From the NCBI RefSeq assembly GCF_016587355.1, contig NZ_BNJF01000003.1, positions 1,025,026-1,089,025 of the forward strand: DNA of 64,000 bases, given 5' to 3'. Within the stretch, counting starts at the first letter, position 1. Each line of letters begins with the position of its first letter. The DNA is from Ktedonospora formicarum. Lineage in GTDB: Bacteria > Chloroflexota > Ktedonobacteria > Ktedonobacterales > Ktedonobacteraceae. The position numbers and the translations under genes are program-made. The notes below the pieces were generated by a model, which saw only the letters and a program-made list of their open reading frames with translations, had not been told where the DNA came from and searched no databases. Below, in pieces: positions 41,642 to 49,987 of the stretch.

Positions 41642-42565
41642 ATGCGAGAAGAACATTTTTGTGCCCATATCTCGGAGGTACGTCAGGACCCATTCATAGG
41701 TCTGGCGACGCCTGCCGATCTCTGGCTTATGGTCGAGTATACCGGCCCCTGGGAATACATGTCGGTGTATAACAACAAATTGCCCGAGCATGTACGGGAA
41801 TGGTTGAAGGCAATTGCCAACGATTATATGAACCTGAAAACTATCGTAACCTTTATCAGGAAAGACATGCGGCCTCTGGGGCGGATACGCTGCTTCGTTG
41901 GCGTGACACGCGAGGAGCGCGAGGCGATATATGCCTTCAACTTCGCGAGCTATGAGGAGATTCCCAAGCTCGATCTTGAGGCTTTGCGCACAGGCTCCCC
42001 AGAGTATGACGCCTATCTCTCATCCGATCCCATGTACCTTGTCTGCACCAATGGCAAGCATGATATGTGCTGCGCCCGCTTTGGAATCCCCGTTCATCGC
42101 GAGGCTTCGCGCATCGATAGTGAGCATACCTGGCATTGTACCCACATCGGTTGGGACCAGTTTGCCGCCAATTTCCTCTGCCTGCCTCATGGCGTCTACT
42201 ACAGCCGCGTGACAGTGCCGGAGGTCGCGTCGATCATCGAGGCTGACCGCGCCAGGAGGCTCTATACGCGCAAGTGTCGCGGGCGTACGATCTATTCCTA
42301 CGCAGTCCAGGCCGCCGAGCACTACATCCGTGAGCATACAGGTGAGACGCGTATGGATGCGCTACGCCTGTTAGATAGCACGACAGAGGCCGAGGGCCGC
42401 GATACGGTGCGCTTTCAAGCTACCAGCGACGGGACGATCTATCGTGTCACAATCCAATTCGAGTTGCAGCAGCCAGAGATGCCTCCCTGCCGCTGTGACG
42501 CCGAGGGCAAGAACTTGCGCTACCATTTCCATTTGCAGACCTTTGAGGAACTACAACCCGCTTGA
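41642..42565 (+). CDS. Sucrase/ferredoxin-like family protein
   Basis: Protein of 307 residues of the Suc_Fer-like family, which has a thioredoxin-like ferredoxin fold. Family blocks: YLVCTNGKHDMCCARFGIPVH, with paired cysteines, and HTWHCTHIGWDQFAANFLCLPHGVYYSRV. A C-terminal PPCRCDAEGKNLRYH adds cysteines. These may hold an Fe-S cluster, but the ferredoxin role is not established for most members. ATG at 41642, 27 bp after ecfT; co-transcription is likely, a functional link unknown. Confidence 0.85.
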   Translation: MREEHFCAHISEVRQDPFIGLATPADLWLMVEYTGPWEYMSVYNNKLPEHVREWLKAIANDYMNLKTIVTFIRKDMRPLGRIRCFVGVTREEREAIYAFNFASYEEIPKLDLEALRTGSPEYDAYLSSDPMYLVCTNGKHDMCCARFGIPVHREASRIDSEHTWHCTHIGWDQFAANFLCLPHGVYYSRVTVPEVASIIEADRARRLYTRKCRGRTIYSYAVQAAEHYIREHTGETRMDALRLLDSTTEAEGRDTVRFQATSDGTIYRVTIQFELQQPEMPPCRCDAEGKNLRYHFHLQTFEELQPA

Positions 42566-42567
42566 TT

Positions 42568-42612
42568 AGAGATGCCGCGTTAGTAGATGTCTATTATTAA
42601 AGCGGCATCTCT
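42568..42612 (+). terminator. Hairpin terminator
   Basis: AGAGATGCCGC (42568-42578) pairs perfectly with GCGGCATCTCT (42602-42612), then TCTTGACC. Confidence 0.65.
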
Positions 42613-42663
42613 TCTTGACCCCCAACCTTCACGTGCATAAACCTACTGTCAAAAAGATACCCC

Positions 42664-42694
42664 TTGACCTCAAGTGCTTGAGGTATTTTATACT
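42664..42694 (+). promoter_or_regulatory. MerR-type promoter with 19-bp spacer and central palindrome
   Basis: TTGACC (42664-42669), 19-bp spacer, TATACT (42689-42694). The spacer is over-long, as in MerR-activated promoters, and holds the palindrome CCTCAAG-TG-CTTGAGG (42668-42683). The expected transcription start coincides with the ATG at 42701. Confidence 0.8.
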
Positions 42695-42700
42695 ACGGAC

Positions 42701-43156
42701 ATGAAGAATTCGTCATCGCTTCCACAGCAAAAAACCTATACCATTCATGAAGTGGCTCAAAGAACCGGCTTGAGTATTCCAACTCTCAGGTACTACGAAG
42801 AGATCGGGCTTGTTCCTCATGTCTGGCGTGATTCAAGCAGTGGTCACCGGCGCTATAGTGCTGATACGCTCCAGGTTCTAGAGTCACTAGCCAACCTGCG
42901 GGCCGTTGGTATGAGCCTTGATGAGATGCGTACTTACCTGACTCTTCGCGAGCAGGGCGACGAGACAGCCGTCGAAAAGCGAGAGCTTTTTCAGGCTCAC
43001 GCCGAAAAAATAGGCACGCAGATTGAGCAGCTTCAAATTCGTCAGCATTACCTGGCATTTAAAGTCGCCTACTGGGACGCCAGAGCCCGTGGCGATTTCG
43101 CTGAAGCCGAACGCATCGCCCTGGAATACGAAAATATTGTGAAGGATTTAAGATAA
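42701..43156 (+). CDS. MerR family transcriptional regulator
   Basis: Regulator of 151 residues. The winged HTH reads YTIHEVAQRTGLSIPTLRYYEEIGLVPHVWRDSSSGHRRYSADTLQVLESLANLRAVGMSLDEMRTYL, followed by a coiled-coil dimer helix and a short C-terminus with no cysteine-rich metal site, so an organic effector or redox signal fits better. I use the ATG at 42701 since the earlier TTG at 42674 lies in the promoter; the mRNA would be almost leaderless. The downstream SDR gene at 43322 is a likely target. Confidence 0.92.
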   Translation: MKNSSSLPQQKTYTIHEVAQRTGLSIPTLRYYEEIGLVPHVWRDSSSGHRRYSADTLQVLESLANLRAVGMSLDEMRTYLTLREQGDETAVEKRELFQAHAEKIGTQIEQLQIRQHYLAFKVAYWDARARGDFAEAERIALEYENIVKDLR

Positions 43157-43159
43157 TTT

Positions 43160-43295
43160 CTTATCCGAAAATCAACGTCGCTGTCGCGACTAGCGCGAAC
43201 TCCTTATTCAAACCCTTGAGCGTATCAGCGCTAGCCGCCGTTCAGGCAGCGCTGGGGTTCGTTTCAATGAGAGCGCGCTCAGATTTTCGGATAAG
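43160..43295. repeat. Complex palindromic intergenic repeat, copy 2
   Basis: Ends are a perfect 14-bp inverted repeat: CTTATCCGAAAATC (43160-43173) and GATTTTCGGATAAG (43282-43295). The core 43188-43252 matches 36137-36200 in the same orientation, including CGTTCAGGCAGCGC. It lies between merR and the SDR gene. See findings. Confidence 0.65.
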
Positions 43296-43321
43296 ACCTA
43301 ATCAGGAAAGGGAAGAAACCT

Positions 43322-44269
43322 ATGGCAACATTACTCACAACACCGTTTAGTGCCACATCAACCGCGATGGAGGTTATTGAGGGGATAGATTTACGCGGCA
43401 AACGCGCTCTTATCACGGGCGGCTCAAGTGGGATCGGAGTGGAAACGGCTCGCGCACTGGCGCAAGCTGGCGCTCAGGTGATACTTGCCGTCCGCGATAT
43501 GGCAGCAGGCGAGCAAGCTGCGCAGGAAATTATGCAGACAACAGGTAATCAGGACGTCTATGTTGGAATGCTCAACCTTTCCGATCTCGCTTCAGTACGC
43601 GCATTTGTTAATAACTGGAAGGAGCCCCTGGATATCCTTGTTAATAACGCCGGAGTGATGGCTATTCCTGAGCGTGAGGTCAGTGCTCAGGGACACGAAA
43701 TGCAATTCGCTACCAACCACCTCGGGCACTTCGCGTTAGCGCTTGGTCTGCATGATGCGCTGGCGGCGACAGGTCATGCCCGTATTGTATCGGTCAGTTC
43801 AGTGGGGCATATCAACGGCGAGGTCGATTTTGAAGACATTGACTTCCAGCATCGCCCCTATGACACATGGTCGTCCTATGGGCAGTCCAAAACAGCCAAT
43901 ATCCTGTTCGCGGTAGAAGCAGCCAGGCGTTGGACAGCCGATGGTATTATCACCAACGCCCTCAATCCTGGTCGCATCGCCAATACCAAACTTGGGCGAA
44001 ACCTGCCAGAAGTCCCGGTCAATCCAGCTCTATCAGGTCCTGCAAGCACAGGGGTATCAGTTAAGAACATCGAACAAGGCGCGGCAACCTCTGTCTTACT
44101 GGCGGCATCACCACTGATCGAGGGCGTTAGCGGTCGCTATTTTGAGGACTGCAATGAAGCCGGGCCGCATCAGCCCGGTATTCGTCGAGGGTTCGCCGCC
44201 TATGCCGTTGACCCTGATAACGCTCGAAGATTATGGGGAATCTCTCAGCGCATGCTCAACGAAGCATAA
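43322..44269 (+). CDS. SDR family oxidoreductase
   Basis: Short-chain dehydrogenase/reductase of 315 residues. Cofactor motif ITGGSSGIGVETARAL; NNAGVMAIPE; catalytic SSVGH and YGQSK (Y..K); then a long insert and C-terminus. The start is close to the family called retinol-dehydrogenase-like or WW-domain-oxidoreductase-like SDRs, which use NADP(H). Substrate unknown. ATG at 43322 follows GAAAGGGAAG. A MerR regulator lies just upstream and likely controls it. Confidence 0.9.
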   Translation: MATLLTTPFSATSTAMEVIEGIDLRGKRALITGGSSGIGVETARALAQAGAQVILAVRDMAAGEQAAQEIMQTTGNQDVYVGMLNLSDLASVRAFVNNWKEPLDILVNNAGVMAIPEREVSAQGHEMQFATNHLGHFALALGLHDALAATGHARIVSVSSVGHINGEVDFEDIDFQHRPYDTWSSYGQSKTANILFAVEAARRWTADGIITNALNPGRIANTKLGRNLPEVPVNPALSGPASTGVSVKNIEQGAATSVLLAASPLIEGVSGRYFEDCNEAGPHQPGIRRGFAAYAVDPDNARRLWGISQRMLNEA

Positions 44270-44498
44270 TGACCAGGAAGCCTAATCGGTTATTAAAGAT
44301 GATGGTATGATGACTATCTGCCCCTCCTTCCCCCTCCACTCTTGCTCACATAGATGTTATACTAGGCGCAATGTAGCGCTCTTTACATCTGTCGCCCTAT
44401 GTGAATAGGTGCTGACTTGTGACGAGCAAAGCGGGTTTCGCACCCATTGCGAAGGTCCGTGCTACGCCAGCATGCCCGCATCGATGACAGGAGTTGTT

Positions 44499-44846
44499 GT
44501 GAGCGAACTTGCCAGGCGTGCAGTTCAGCACGCCATGGAGGACGCGCAATCCATCGCGCATGTTCTCCGCTTCGCCCATGAGTACGCGCTGGTCGCAAGG
44601 ACCGAGGGTTTCCTCGACGGAGACCGGGACCTCGCCAGCTTCGAGGCTTCCCTCGTGCGGTACCCGCAGCTGTTTGAGCAGAAGATGGGACCGCAGCTCC
44701 AGAAGCTGCTGGACGCGACGCTTAAGTCCAACCTCGGGCGTCGCGCCGAGGAGGACGAGGCGTACCGCCGCGCCTACGCCGAAACGTACATGCCGAAGGC
44801 GAAGGAGGTGGCGCTCAACACCCTGCGGGAGATCTGCGGGGCGTAG
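44499..44846 (+). CDS. Small helical cytosolic protein, unknown
   Basis: Protein of 115 residues, mostly alpha-helical and charged (MVSELARRAVQHAMEDAQSI, and KMGPQLQKLLDATLKSNLGR later), with no membrane segment. I start at the GTG at 44499, behind CAGGAG; the open frame runs back to 44409 without support. Codons are GC-rich (GAG, AAG, CTC, GCC). A very strong terminator follows immediately, so the gene stands alone with a leader of more than 100 nt. No family recognised. Confidence 0.6.
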   Translation: MSELARRAVQHAMEDAQSIAHVLRFAHEYALVARTEGFLDGDRDLASFEASLVRYPQLFEQKMGPQLQKLLDATLKSNLGRRAEEDEAYRRAYAETYMPKAKEVALNTLREICGA

Positions 44847-44856
44847 CCGTACTGAC

Positions 44857-44904
44857 GCGCGTGGGCGAGCCGCACTCATCTCAGAGTGCGGCTCGCCCAC
44901 GCGC
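44857..44904 (+). terminator. 20-bp perfect GC-rich terminator
   Basis: GCGCGTGGGCGAGCCGCACT (44857-44876) pairs perfectly with 44885-44904 around an 8-nt loop. It is followed by TCCCCTACTCTC, without a U-run. Confidence 0.8.
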
Positions 44905-45158
44905 TCCCCTACTCTCAACAACTGGAAAGTATCACAGTGGAGTTCTTCCTCTGCATCTACTCCTCTCCCCACATAACCCTCGCGAAGACAGTCAAACACT
45001 AACAATAGATAAGAGCACACTCTTGCTCCAGCTCACTCAAGAAGAGTAGGGGCCTATGAACAAGCTAAACCAAGTGGAGCTTGATAAATCAGGTTCCACG
45101 GTCAAGATATGGATATTACACCCCCCATTGTGGCGTCTTAGAAATATTTTTCTTCCCC

Positions 45159-45214
45159 TTGTGGTCCTGCCCCTTTGCGTGTATACTATTAACTACTACA
45201 GTGGTTAATAGTAT
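45159..45214 (+). promoter_or_regulatory. Promoter and operator of the TrmB gene
   Basis: TTGTGG (45159-45164), 17-bp spacer, TATACT (45182-45187). The inverted repeat ATACTATTAAC (45183-45193) and GTTAATAGTAT (45204-45214), perfect over 11 bp, covers the -10 and start site, so a bound dimer would repress. The earlier stretch 44905-45158 contains no sure gene. Confidence 0.7.
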
Positions 45215-45225
45215 TAGAGGTCGTT

Positions 45226-45987
45226 ATGGACGTGTTAGAACAGCTACAGCAGATAGGTTTGACGAAATATGAATCGGAGGCATACGCGACGCTTGTCCAG
45301 CATGACTCTATGACCGGCTACGAGCTTGGCAAGCAATCACATGTTCCGCTCTCACGAATATATGAAATCCTTGAGCGGCTGTTAGAGAGGGGGCTGGTGC
45401 TGGTACAGCCTGGGGAGCCACCACGTTACCGGGCGCAGGAGCCAGAATACTTTCTGGGGCAGGTTCGCGCGTCGATGGAGCATACCTTGAACACGCTCGC
45501 TACTTCCCTGACACTCCTCCAACATAGGCAAGCTGACGGGGAATTCTGGGTTGTGCGCGGGAAACGTAATACGCTCGAGCGAGTTCATCGCCTGTTGAGC
45601 GAGGCACGAGAGGAGGTAAATCTAGTCATGCCAGCCGCGCATCTCGCGGAAATGCAGGAGGATCTATGGCAGGCTCAGGAGCGTGGCTGTCGCATCTATC
45701 AGGTTTCGGCCTCGGCTATGAGCGCGCCCGATAGCGTGCTCGTCCTCTGCGACCAACGTCTCTCCCTGGTTGGCACGCTGGAATCACAGGCTACTGTGAC
45801 CTCCAATCCCGCGCTTACCCTCACCTTACGCGGCTACTTCGAGCACCAACGCCTCACAAACAATCACGTAGGCGCGGAAATCATTGCACGTGAGTCAGGG
45901 ACGGAGTGGCTGGCATGGGAAGAGCGCAAGCAGCGCCAACTCTGGAACGTGAAAGACAAACGCGATCTCGCGCAATTCAACTCATAA
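45226..45987 (+). CDS. TrmB family transcriptional regulator
   Basis: Regulator of 253 residues. N-terminal winged HTH (LEQLQQIGLTKYESEAYATLVQHDSMTGYELGKQSHVPLSRIYEILERLLERGLV) is typical of TrmB, then a linker and a C-terminal domain with FWVVRGKRNTLERVHRLLSEAREEVNLVMPAAHLAEMQEDLWQAQERGCRIYQVS, a PLD-like effector-binding module. TrmB proteins often sense sugars. It starts 12 bp after an inverted repeat and precedes an S-adenosylhomocysteine hydrolase gene by 19 bp, so autoregulation and control of the cluster are likely. Confidence 0.88.
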   Translation: MDVLEQLQQIGLTKYESEAYATLVQHDSMTGYELGKQSHVPLSRIYEILERLLERGLVLVQPGEPPRYRAQEPEYFLGQVRASMEHTLNTLATSLTLLQHRQADGEFWVVRGKRNTLERVHRLLSEAREEVNLVMPAAHLAEMQEDLWQAQERGCRIYQVSASAMSAPDSVLVLCDQRLSLVGTLESQATVTSNPALTLTLRGYFEHQRLTNNHVGAEIIARESGTEWLAWEERKQRQLWNVKDKRDLAQFNS

Positions 45988-46006
45988 GAGGAAAGGATTC
46001 AACAAC

Positions 46007-47260
46007 ATGAATTATGACATTCGCGACATCTCTCTAGCTGCTCAGGGGAAACGACGTATTGCCTGGGCGGCGCAGCACATGCCCGTCCTGAGCCAGCTCA
46101 GCGCGGAGTTCGCCGCTGAGCGCTCATTCGAGGGCAAGCGGATCGCGGCGGCGCTACATATTACGACGGAGACGGCGGTTCTACTCCTGGCTCTGCGTGC
46201 GGGTGGAGCGGAAGTAGCGCTCTGCGCCTCCAACCCGCTCTCCACCAAAGACGATGTTTGCGCGGCGCTCGTCGAGGAGGGAATTTCAGTCTATGCCTTC
46301 TATGATGAGGACATCGAAACCTACGGTCGTCATATTGAGCAAGCGCTCGCCTGCGATCCACACCTCGTCATGGATGATGGCGCGGATTTGATAGTCGCGC
46401 TTCACCAGCGAGCCGAGAGCGGATCGACCATCGCCGCGATTGAGGAGACAACGACGGGCGTGATTCGCGCTCGCGCCCTGGCGGAGCAGAAGCTTCTACG
46501 CTTCCCGGTGGTCGCCGTCAATGACGCACCAACCAAGCACTATTTCGATAACCGCTATGGCACGGGACAGAACACCATCGATGGCATCTTACGCGCAACC
46601 AATACTCTGCTCGCGGGTGCTACGCTGGTAGTCGCGGGTTACGGCTGGTGTGGGCGAGGAGTCGCGGCGCGAGCGCGTGGCATGGGCGCACGCGTAATTG
46701 TGTGCGAGGTCAATGCCACGCGAGCGCTTGAGGCTGTCATGGATGGCTTTCAGGTGCTGCCCATGCTTCAGGCGGCGGAACTGGGCGACATCTTCGTGAC
46801 CGTGACCGGGATAGCCGGGGTCATTCGGGGCGAGCACTTCCAGCGCATGAAGGATGGGGCCATCCTGGCGAACTCGGGACACTTCAACGTCGAGATTGAT
46901 ATCGCGGCCCTCGCTGACAGCGCCAGCGAGCGAGCACAGGTTCGCGAGCACCTTGAGGAGTATCGCATGCCGGATGGGCGCAAGCTCTATCTGCTGGCTC
47001 AGGGACGGCTCGTAGGTCAGGTGGCAGCAGAGGCCAGTCCCGCCGCCATCATGGACCTGAGCTTCGCGGACCAGGCCCTCTGTACCCGCTATCTCTTACA
47101 GGAATACCAGCACCTTACGCCCGACGTACACGACGTACCAGCCGCTATCGATGAGCGGGTCGCGGCCCTCAAGCTTCGTGCTTTGGGTATTGAACTGGAC
47201 AGCCTGAATGAGCAGCAGGAGGTATACGCGCGTTCCTGGCAATTGGGGACAGTCAGCTAG
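46007..47260 (+). CDS. ahcY: Adenosylhomocysteinase
   Basis: Hydrolyses S-adenosylhomocysteine to adenosine and homocysteine with a tight NAD cofactor, relieving product inhibition of methyltransferases. It has 417 residues, the short thermophile/archaeal form lacking the C-terminal extension of many others. Key blocks: ETTTGVIRA, NDAPTKHYFDNRYGTGQNTIDGILRATN (with the catalytic Lys and Asp), VVAGYGWCGRGVAARARGMGARVIV (NAD site) and GAILANSGHFNVEIDI. It follows trmB by 19 bp and precedes a sugar-nucleotide-type epimerase by 23 bp. Confidence 0.93.
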   Translation: MNYDIRDISLAAQGKRRIAWAAQHMPVLSQLSAEFAAERSFEGKRIAAALHITTETAVLLLALRAGGAEVALCASNPLSTKDDVCAALVEEGISVYAFYDEDIETYGRHIEQALACDPHLVMDDGADLIVALHQRAESGSTIAAIEETTTGVIRARALAEQKLLRFPVVAVNDAPTKHYFDNRYGTGQNTIDGILRATNTLLAGATLVVAGYGWCGRGVAARARGMGARVIVCEVNATRALEAVMDGFQVLPMLQAAELGDIFVTVTGIAGVIRGEHFQRMKDGAILANSGHFNVEIDIAALADSASERAQVREHLEEYRMPDGRKLYLLAQGRLVGQVAAEASPAAIMDLSFADQALCTRYLLQEYQHLTPDVHDVPAAIDERVAALKLRALGIELDSLNEQQEVYARSWQLGTVS

Positions 47261-47283
47261 GATTATATATAAAGGAGTAGATC

Positions 47284-48123
47284 ATGCGCGTCTTATTGAC
47301 AGGAAGCTCGGGACAGCTTGGAAGCGCTATCGCGGAAGCACTGACGGCGCGGGGGCACGAGGTCTATGGCATTGATCGAAGGGCTGGTCCCTGGACGCGG
47401 GAGCTTGTCAATATTGGCGAGCGTGAGACGCTCTTTAGCCTGGCACGCTGGTCCAACGTAGTGATCCATACCGCTTCGCTCCACCAGCCAGACATGGCAC
47501 GGTATAGCGAGTCCGACTTTGTTGAGACGAATGTGAATGGAACGCTCAATCTGTTGGAGGCGGCACAAGCGGCAGGCGTCGGACGCTTCGTCTACACCAG
47601 TACCACGTCGGTCTATGGAAAGGCCATGCGCTCCTGGCGAGGCGCGGTATGGGTCACGGAGGAATTGCACCCACGTCCACGCGACATCTACGACCGGACC
47701 AAGTTGAGTGCCGAGGCGCTTTGTAAGCACTTTGCGCTCAAGCGGGGCTTGCCCGCGATCTGTCTGCGCGTGGCGCGCTTCTTTCAGGAGTCGCCACGCG
47801 AAATGGCGCTGCATCGGCTCTACCGGGGATTGGACGTGCGGGATGGTGCGATGGCGCACGTGCTGGCAGCCCTCAACGAGTCGCAGACCTTTGACATCCT
47901 AACAATTGCGGCACGCTCACCTTTTAAGAGAGAGGACACCTCTCTCCTGTTACGCGACCCCGTAGCGGTCCTGCGTCAGCGCTTGCCGGAAGTCCTGGAC
48001 GTGTTCGCAGCGCGCGGGTGGGAACTCCCCAAAAGCATCGACCGCGTCTACGACTCTGAGCGGGCTGAGAGCGTTCTCGGCTTTCAACCCGCTCACAACT
48101 TCCTTGAGCATGTACACGCGTGA
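47284..48123 (+). CDS. NAD(P)-dependent epimerase/dehydratase
   Basis: Extended SDR of 279 residues. Cofactor site: VLLTGSSGQLGSAIAEALTARGHEVYGIDRR. Catalytic YDRTK (Y..K) and STTSVYGK (active-site Ser/Thr). The order resembles UDP-glucose 4-epimerase-like and uronate dehydrogenase-like SDRs; it cannot be narrowed further. ATG at 47284 follows AAAGGAG. It closes the trmB-ahcY-epimerase set and is convergent with peptide deformylase. Confidence 0.88.
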   Translation: MRVLLTGSSGQLGSAIAEALTARGHEVYGIDRRAGPWTRELVNIGERETLFSLARWSNVVIHTASLHQPDMARYSESDFVETNVNGTLNLLEAAQAAGVGRFVYTSTTSVYGKAMRSWRGAVWVTEELHPRPRDIYDRTKLSAEALCKHFALKRGLPAICLRVARFFQESPREMALHRLYRGLDVRDGAMAHVLAALNESQTFDILTIAARSPFKREDTSLLLRDPVAVLRQRLPEVLDVFAARGWELPKSIDRVYDSERAESVLGFQPAHNFLEHVHA

Positions 48124-48139
48124 GCTGGACGCCGCAACC

Positions 48140-48652
48140 TTAGCTCAAGGCTTCTTCGGCTTCGCTTTCGCGTACTTCGCGCAGATCTTCCTTGCGGTCG
48201 AGCAAGTCAAGATAGAGGATGCCATTAAGGTGGTCTATCTCATGCTGAAGGGCCCAGGCGAAATAGCCTTCGGCTGTAACGCGCATGGGCTTGCCGTTCA
48301 AGTCCTGGCCCTTGACCACGACGCGGTCAGCTCGTCGCACATTGACGCCATAGTAGCCAGGAATGCTCAGGCAACCATCGAGGCCGATTTGCTCGCCGTT
48401 CGTTTTGATAATCTCGGGATTCGTCATCGCGATCTTATAGTGCTTCTCCGTCTTGGGGTCGTCAAGCTCCACGACGAACATGCGGATCGATAGCCCAATC
48501 TGGGGCGCGGCCAGTCCCGCGCCATTGTTGGCATGCATCGTCTCAAACATATCCTTCGCCAGCTTGTGGAGCGAGTTATCAAAACGGCTGATACGCTTGG
48601 CCTTCTGGCGCAAAATAGGATCGCCCAGCATCACAATTGGGTATAAAGACAC
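48140..48652 (-). CDS. def: Peptide deformylase
   Basis: Removes the formyl group from nascent proteins, a metal enzyme of 170 residues. Motif 1 GAGLAAPQIG (44-53), motif 2 GCLSIP (93-98, Cys94 metal ligand) where bacterial enzymes usually have EGCLS and this one has DGCLS, and motif 3 QHEIDH (136-141, with H137 and H141 as ligands and E138 as catalyst). The C-terminal tail is acidic and charged (LLDRKEDLREVRESEAEEALS). It stands without fmt. It may not be the only deformylase in the genome. Confidence 0.95.
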   Translation of the reverse strand: MSLYPIVMLGDPILRQKAKRISRFDNSLHKLAKDMFETMHANNGAGLAAPQIGLSIRMFVVELDDPKTEKHYKIAMTNPEIIKTNGEQIGLDGCLSIPGYYGVNVRRADRVVVKGQDLNGKPMRVTAEGYFAWALQHEIDHLNGILYLDLLDRKEDLREVRESEAEEALS

Positions 48653-48688
48653 CTTCTATCTATCCTCTCGACTAGTTCACACCGAGCG

Positions 48689-48964
48689 CTAAACGGCGGT
48701 CGCGCGTACTTCATCCTCGCTGGTCTCCCAGGCAAGCAAGTCACTCATAGAAACGGGGAAGAAACGGTTCAAATAGGTAAGCAGACGGTCCAGGGTAGCA
48801 TAATCAACGCGCTGGCTGCGCCCCGTGTGGAGCGCGACCAGCACACTCAGGGAGACGCCGCTCTCGTCCGCCATACGTCGCAAGCTGATGGCAGGCTCGC
48901 CCTGCCTGGCACGCTCAACGTTAAGTTGCGCGAGTATGAGGCGAAGCTGGCATGATACTGGCAT
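48689..48964 (-). CDS. HTH (Cro/C1-type) DNA-binding protein
   Basis: Small regulator of 91 residues. The HTH is LRLILAQLNVERARQGEPAISLRRMADESGVSLSVLVALHTGRSQRVDYATLDRLLTYLNRFFPVSMSDLLAW, of the HTH_26/XRE type that holds one DNA-binding domain. The ATG at 48964 follows GGAGG closely. It lies 36 bp upstream of peptide deformylase on the same strand, so it may be co-transcribed. No signal for its target. Confidence 0.85.
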   Translation of the reverse strand: MPVSCQLRLILAQLNVERARQGEPAISLRRMADESGVSLSVLVALHTGRSQRVDYATLDRLLTYLNRFFPVSMSDLLAWETSEDEVRATAV

Positions 48965-49164
48965 GGGTGATCCTCCATAATTGATATATTTCTCATGCAA
49001 AACCCGACCCGCCTTCTCACTTTAAGAGTGCCGGAATTTGCATATAAGCTTAGCTTTAGTATACCTTCTGCGTTGTGGGATGTCAATGCAGTGCAATTAC
49101 AAGCCGCAACACATGCATGCTTCATCGGAGCTATTACAACAGCGCTCAAAAGGCTTAAACCCTG

Positions 49165-49248
49165 CATATGTAGGCGCAGAGCTTTAGTCTGCGCAGGGCT
49201 ACCCACGCGGGGTGCTCGGCGCTCGCTAAAGCTGAGCGCCTACATATG
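49165..49248. repeat. Composite palindromic repeat of 84 bp
   Basis: CATATGTAGGCGC (49165-49177) and GCGCCTACATATG (49236-49248) are perfect 13-bp ends. Inside, GCGCAGAGCTTTAGTCTGCGC makes one hairpin and GCTCGCTAAAGCTGAGC another. It is the fullest copy of the CATATGTAGGCGC family. The gap 49001-49321 shows no gene. Confidence 0.75.
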
Positions 49249-49321
49249 CCCTCCATATGAACATGAGAGAGTCGAAAGAGTGTCAAAAGAGTCTCGTGCG
49301 CGACTCTTTTGACACCACACA

Positions 49322-49828
49322 CTACTTGAAGGGCTGATCCCAGCGCTCGTTATGCGCAACCTCGCCGATTGGCTTGCGCTTCTTCTGCCCCTTGCCAATG
49401 CTTGCCACAGGATAGCCGAAAGGAACAATCACCAGGACCTTAATCTCAGCGGGAATCCCTAGCACGGGATTGACCTGTGGCAGGTTCTCAAAGCCAACCC
49501 AGTTGGAGCCAACGCCATGCGACCAGGCGGTCAGGATCATGGACTGGACAGCCCGGCTCGCGTCGGAGACCGCGAACGGACTCTCCTCCATACCCACAAC
49601 AACCGCCAGAGGAGCCTGAGCGATATAGGGGCCAGTCTGCGCGAGCGCACCAAGCTGGCGCAACATCTCCCTATCTTGCACCACCACAAAATGCCAGGGT
49701 TGCCCATTCATACTGCTGGCGGTTAAGTGGGCCGCTTCCACAATCTCCCGGACAATGGCTTCAGGAATAGGCTTATCCTGAAACTGGCGTACAGCCAGAA
49801 CTGTCTTTACCGCATCAAATACGTCCAA
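49322..49828 (-). CDS. Nitroreductase family protein
   Basis: FMN-dependent oxidoreductase of 168 residues. Typical opening VFDAVKTVLAVRQFQDKPIPEAIVREIVEAAHLTASSMNGQPWHFVVVQDREM, with the FMN phosphate-binding R and S residues, and later GVGSNWVGFEN and KVLVIVPFGYPV. It would reduce nitro, quinone or other electrophilic groups using NAD(P)H. It carries the normal family length. ATG at 49828 follows AAGAGAGA. It lies downstream of the lut operon on the same strand but with a 159-bp gap. Confidence 0.9.
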   Translation of the reverse strand: MDVFDAVKTVLAVRQFQDKPIPEAIVREIVEAAHLTASSMNGQPWHFVVVQDREMLRQLGALAQTGPYIAQAPLAVVVGMEESPFAVSDASRAVQSMILTAWSHGVGSNWVGFENLPQVNPVLGIPAEIKVLVIVPFGYPVASIGKGQKKRKPIGEVAHNERWDQPFK

Positions 49829-49987
49829 AGTACATCTCTCTTTCTAACACTTAATCGAGCCAACATTTAACACTGATAACAGTTCTAGCATACCCACTTA
49901 TGCCAGAGGTAAGTGATATCTCTTTCTCACATGGGAGCCTTGATGGTCGGGCATATGGGGGGCAGGCTCTGAGAGCATTTTCACATC

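Noticed and set aside
45056..45211. Plus-strand frame of 51 codons upstream of the TrmB gene
   Set aside because: It runs through the TrmB promoter and operator and has only a weak RBS, so it is unlikely to be real.
49165..49248. CRISPR-like repeat
   Set aside because: The repeats are inverted and single, without regular direct repeats and spacers.
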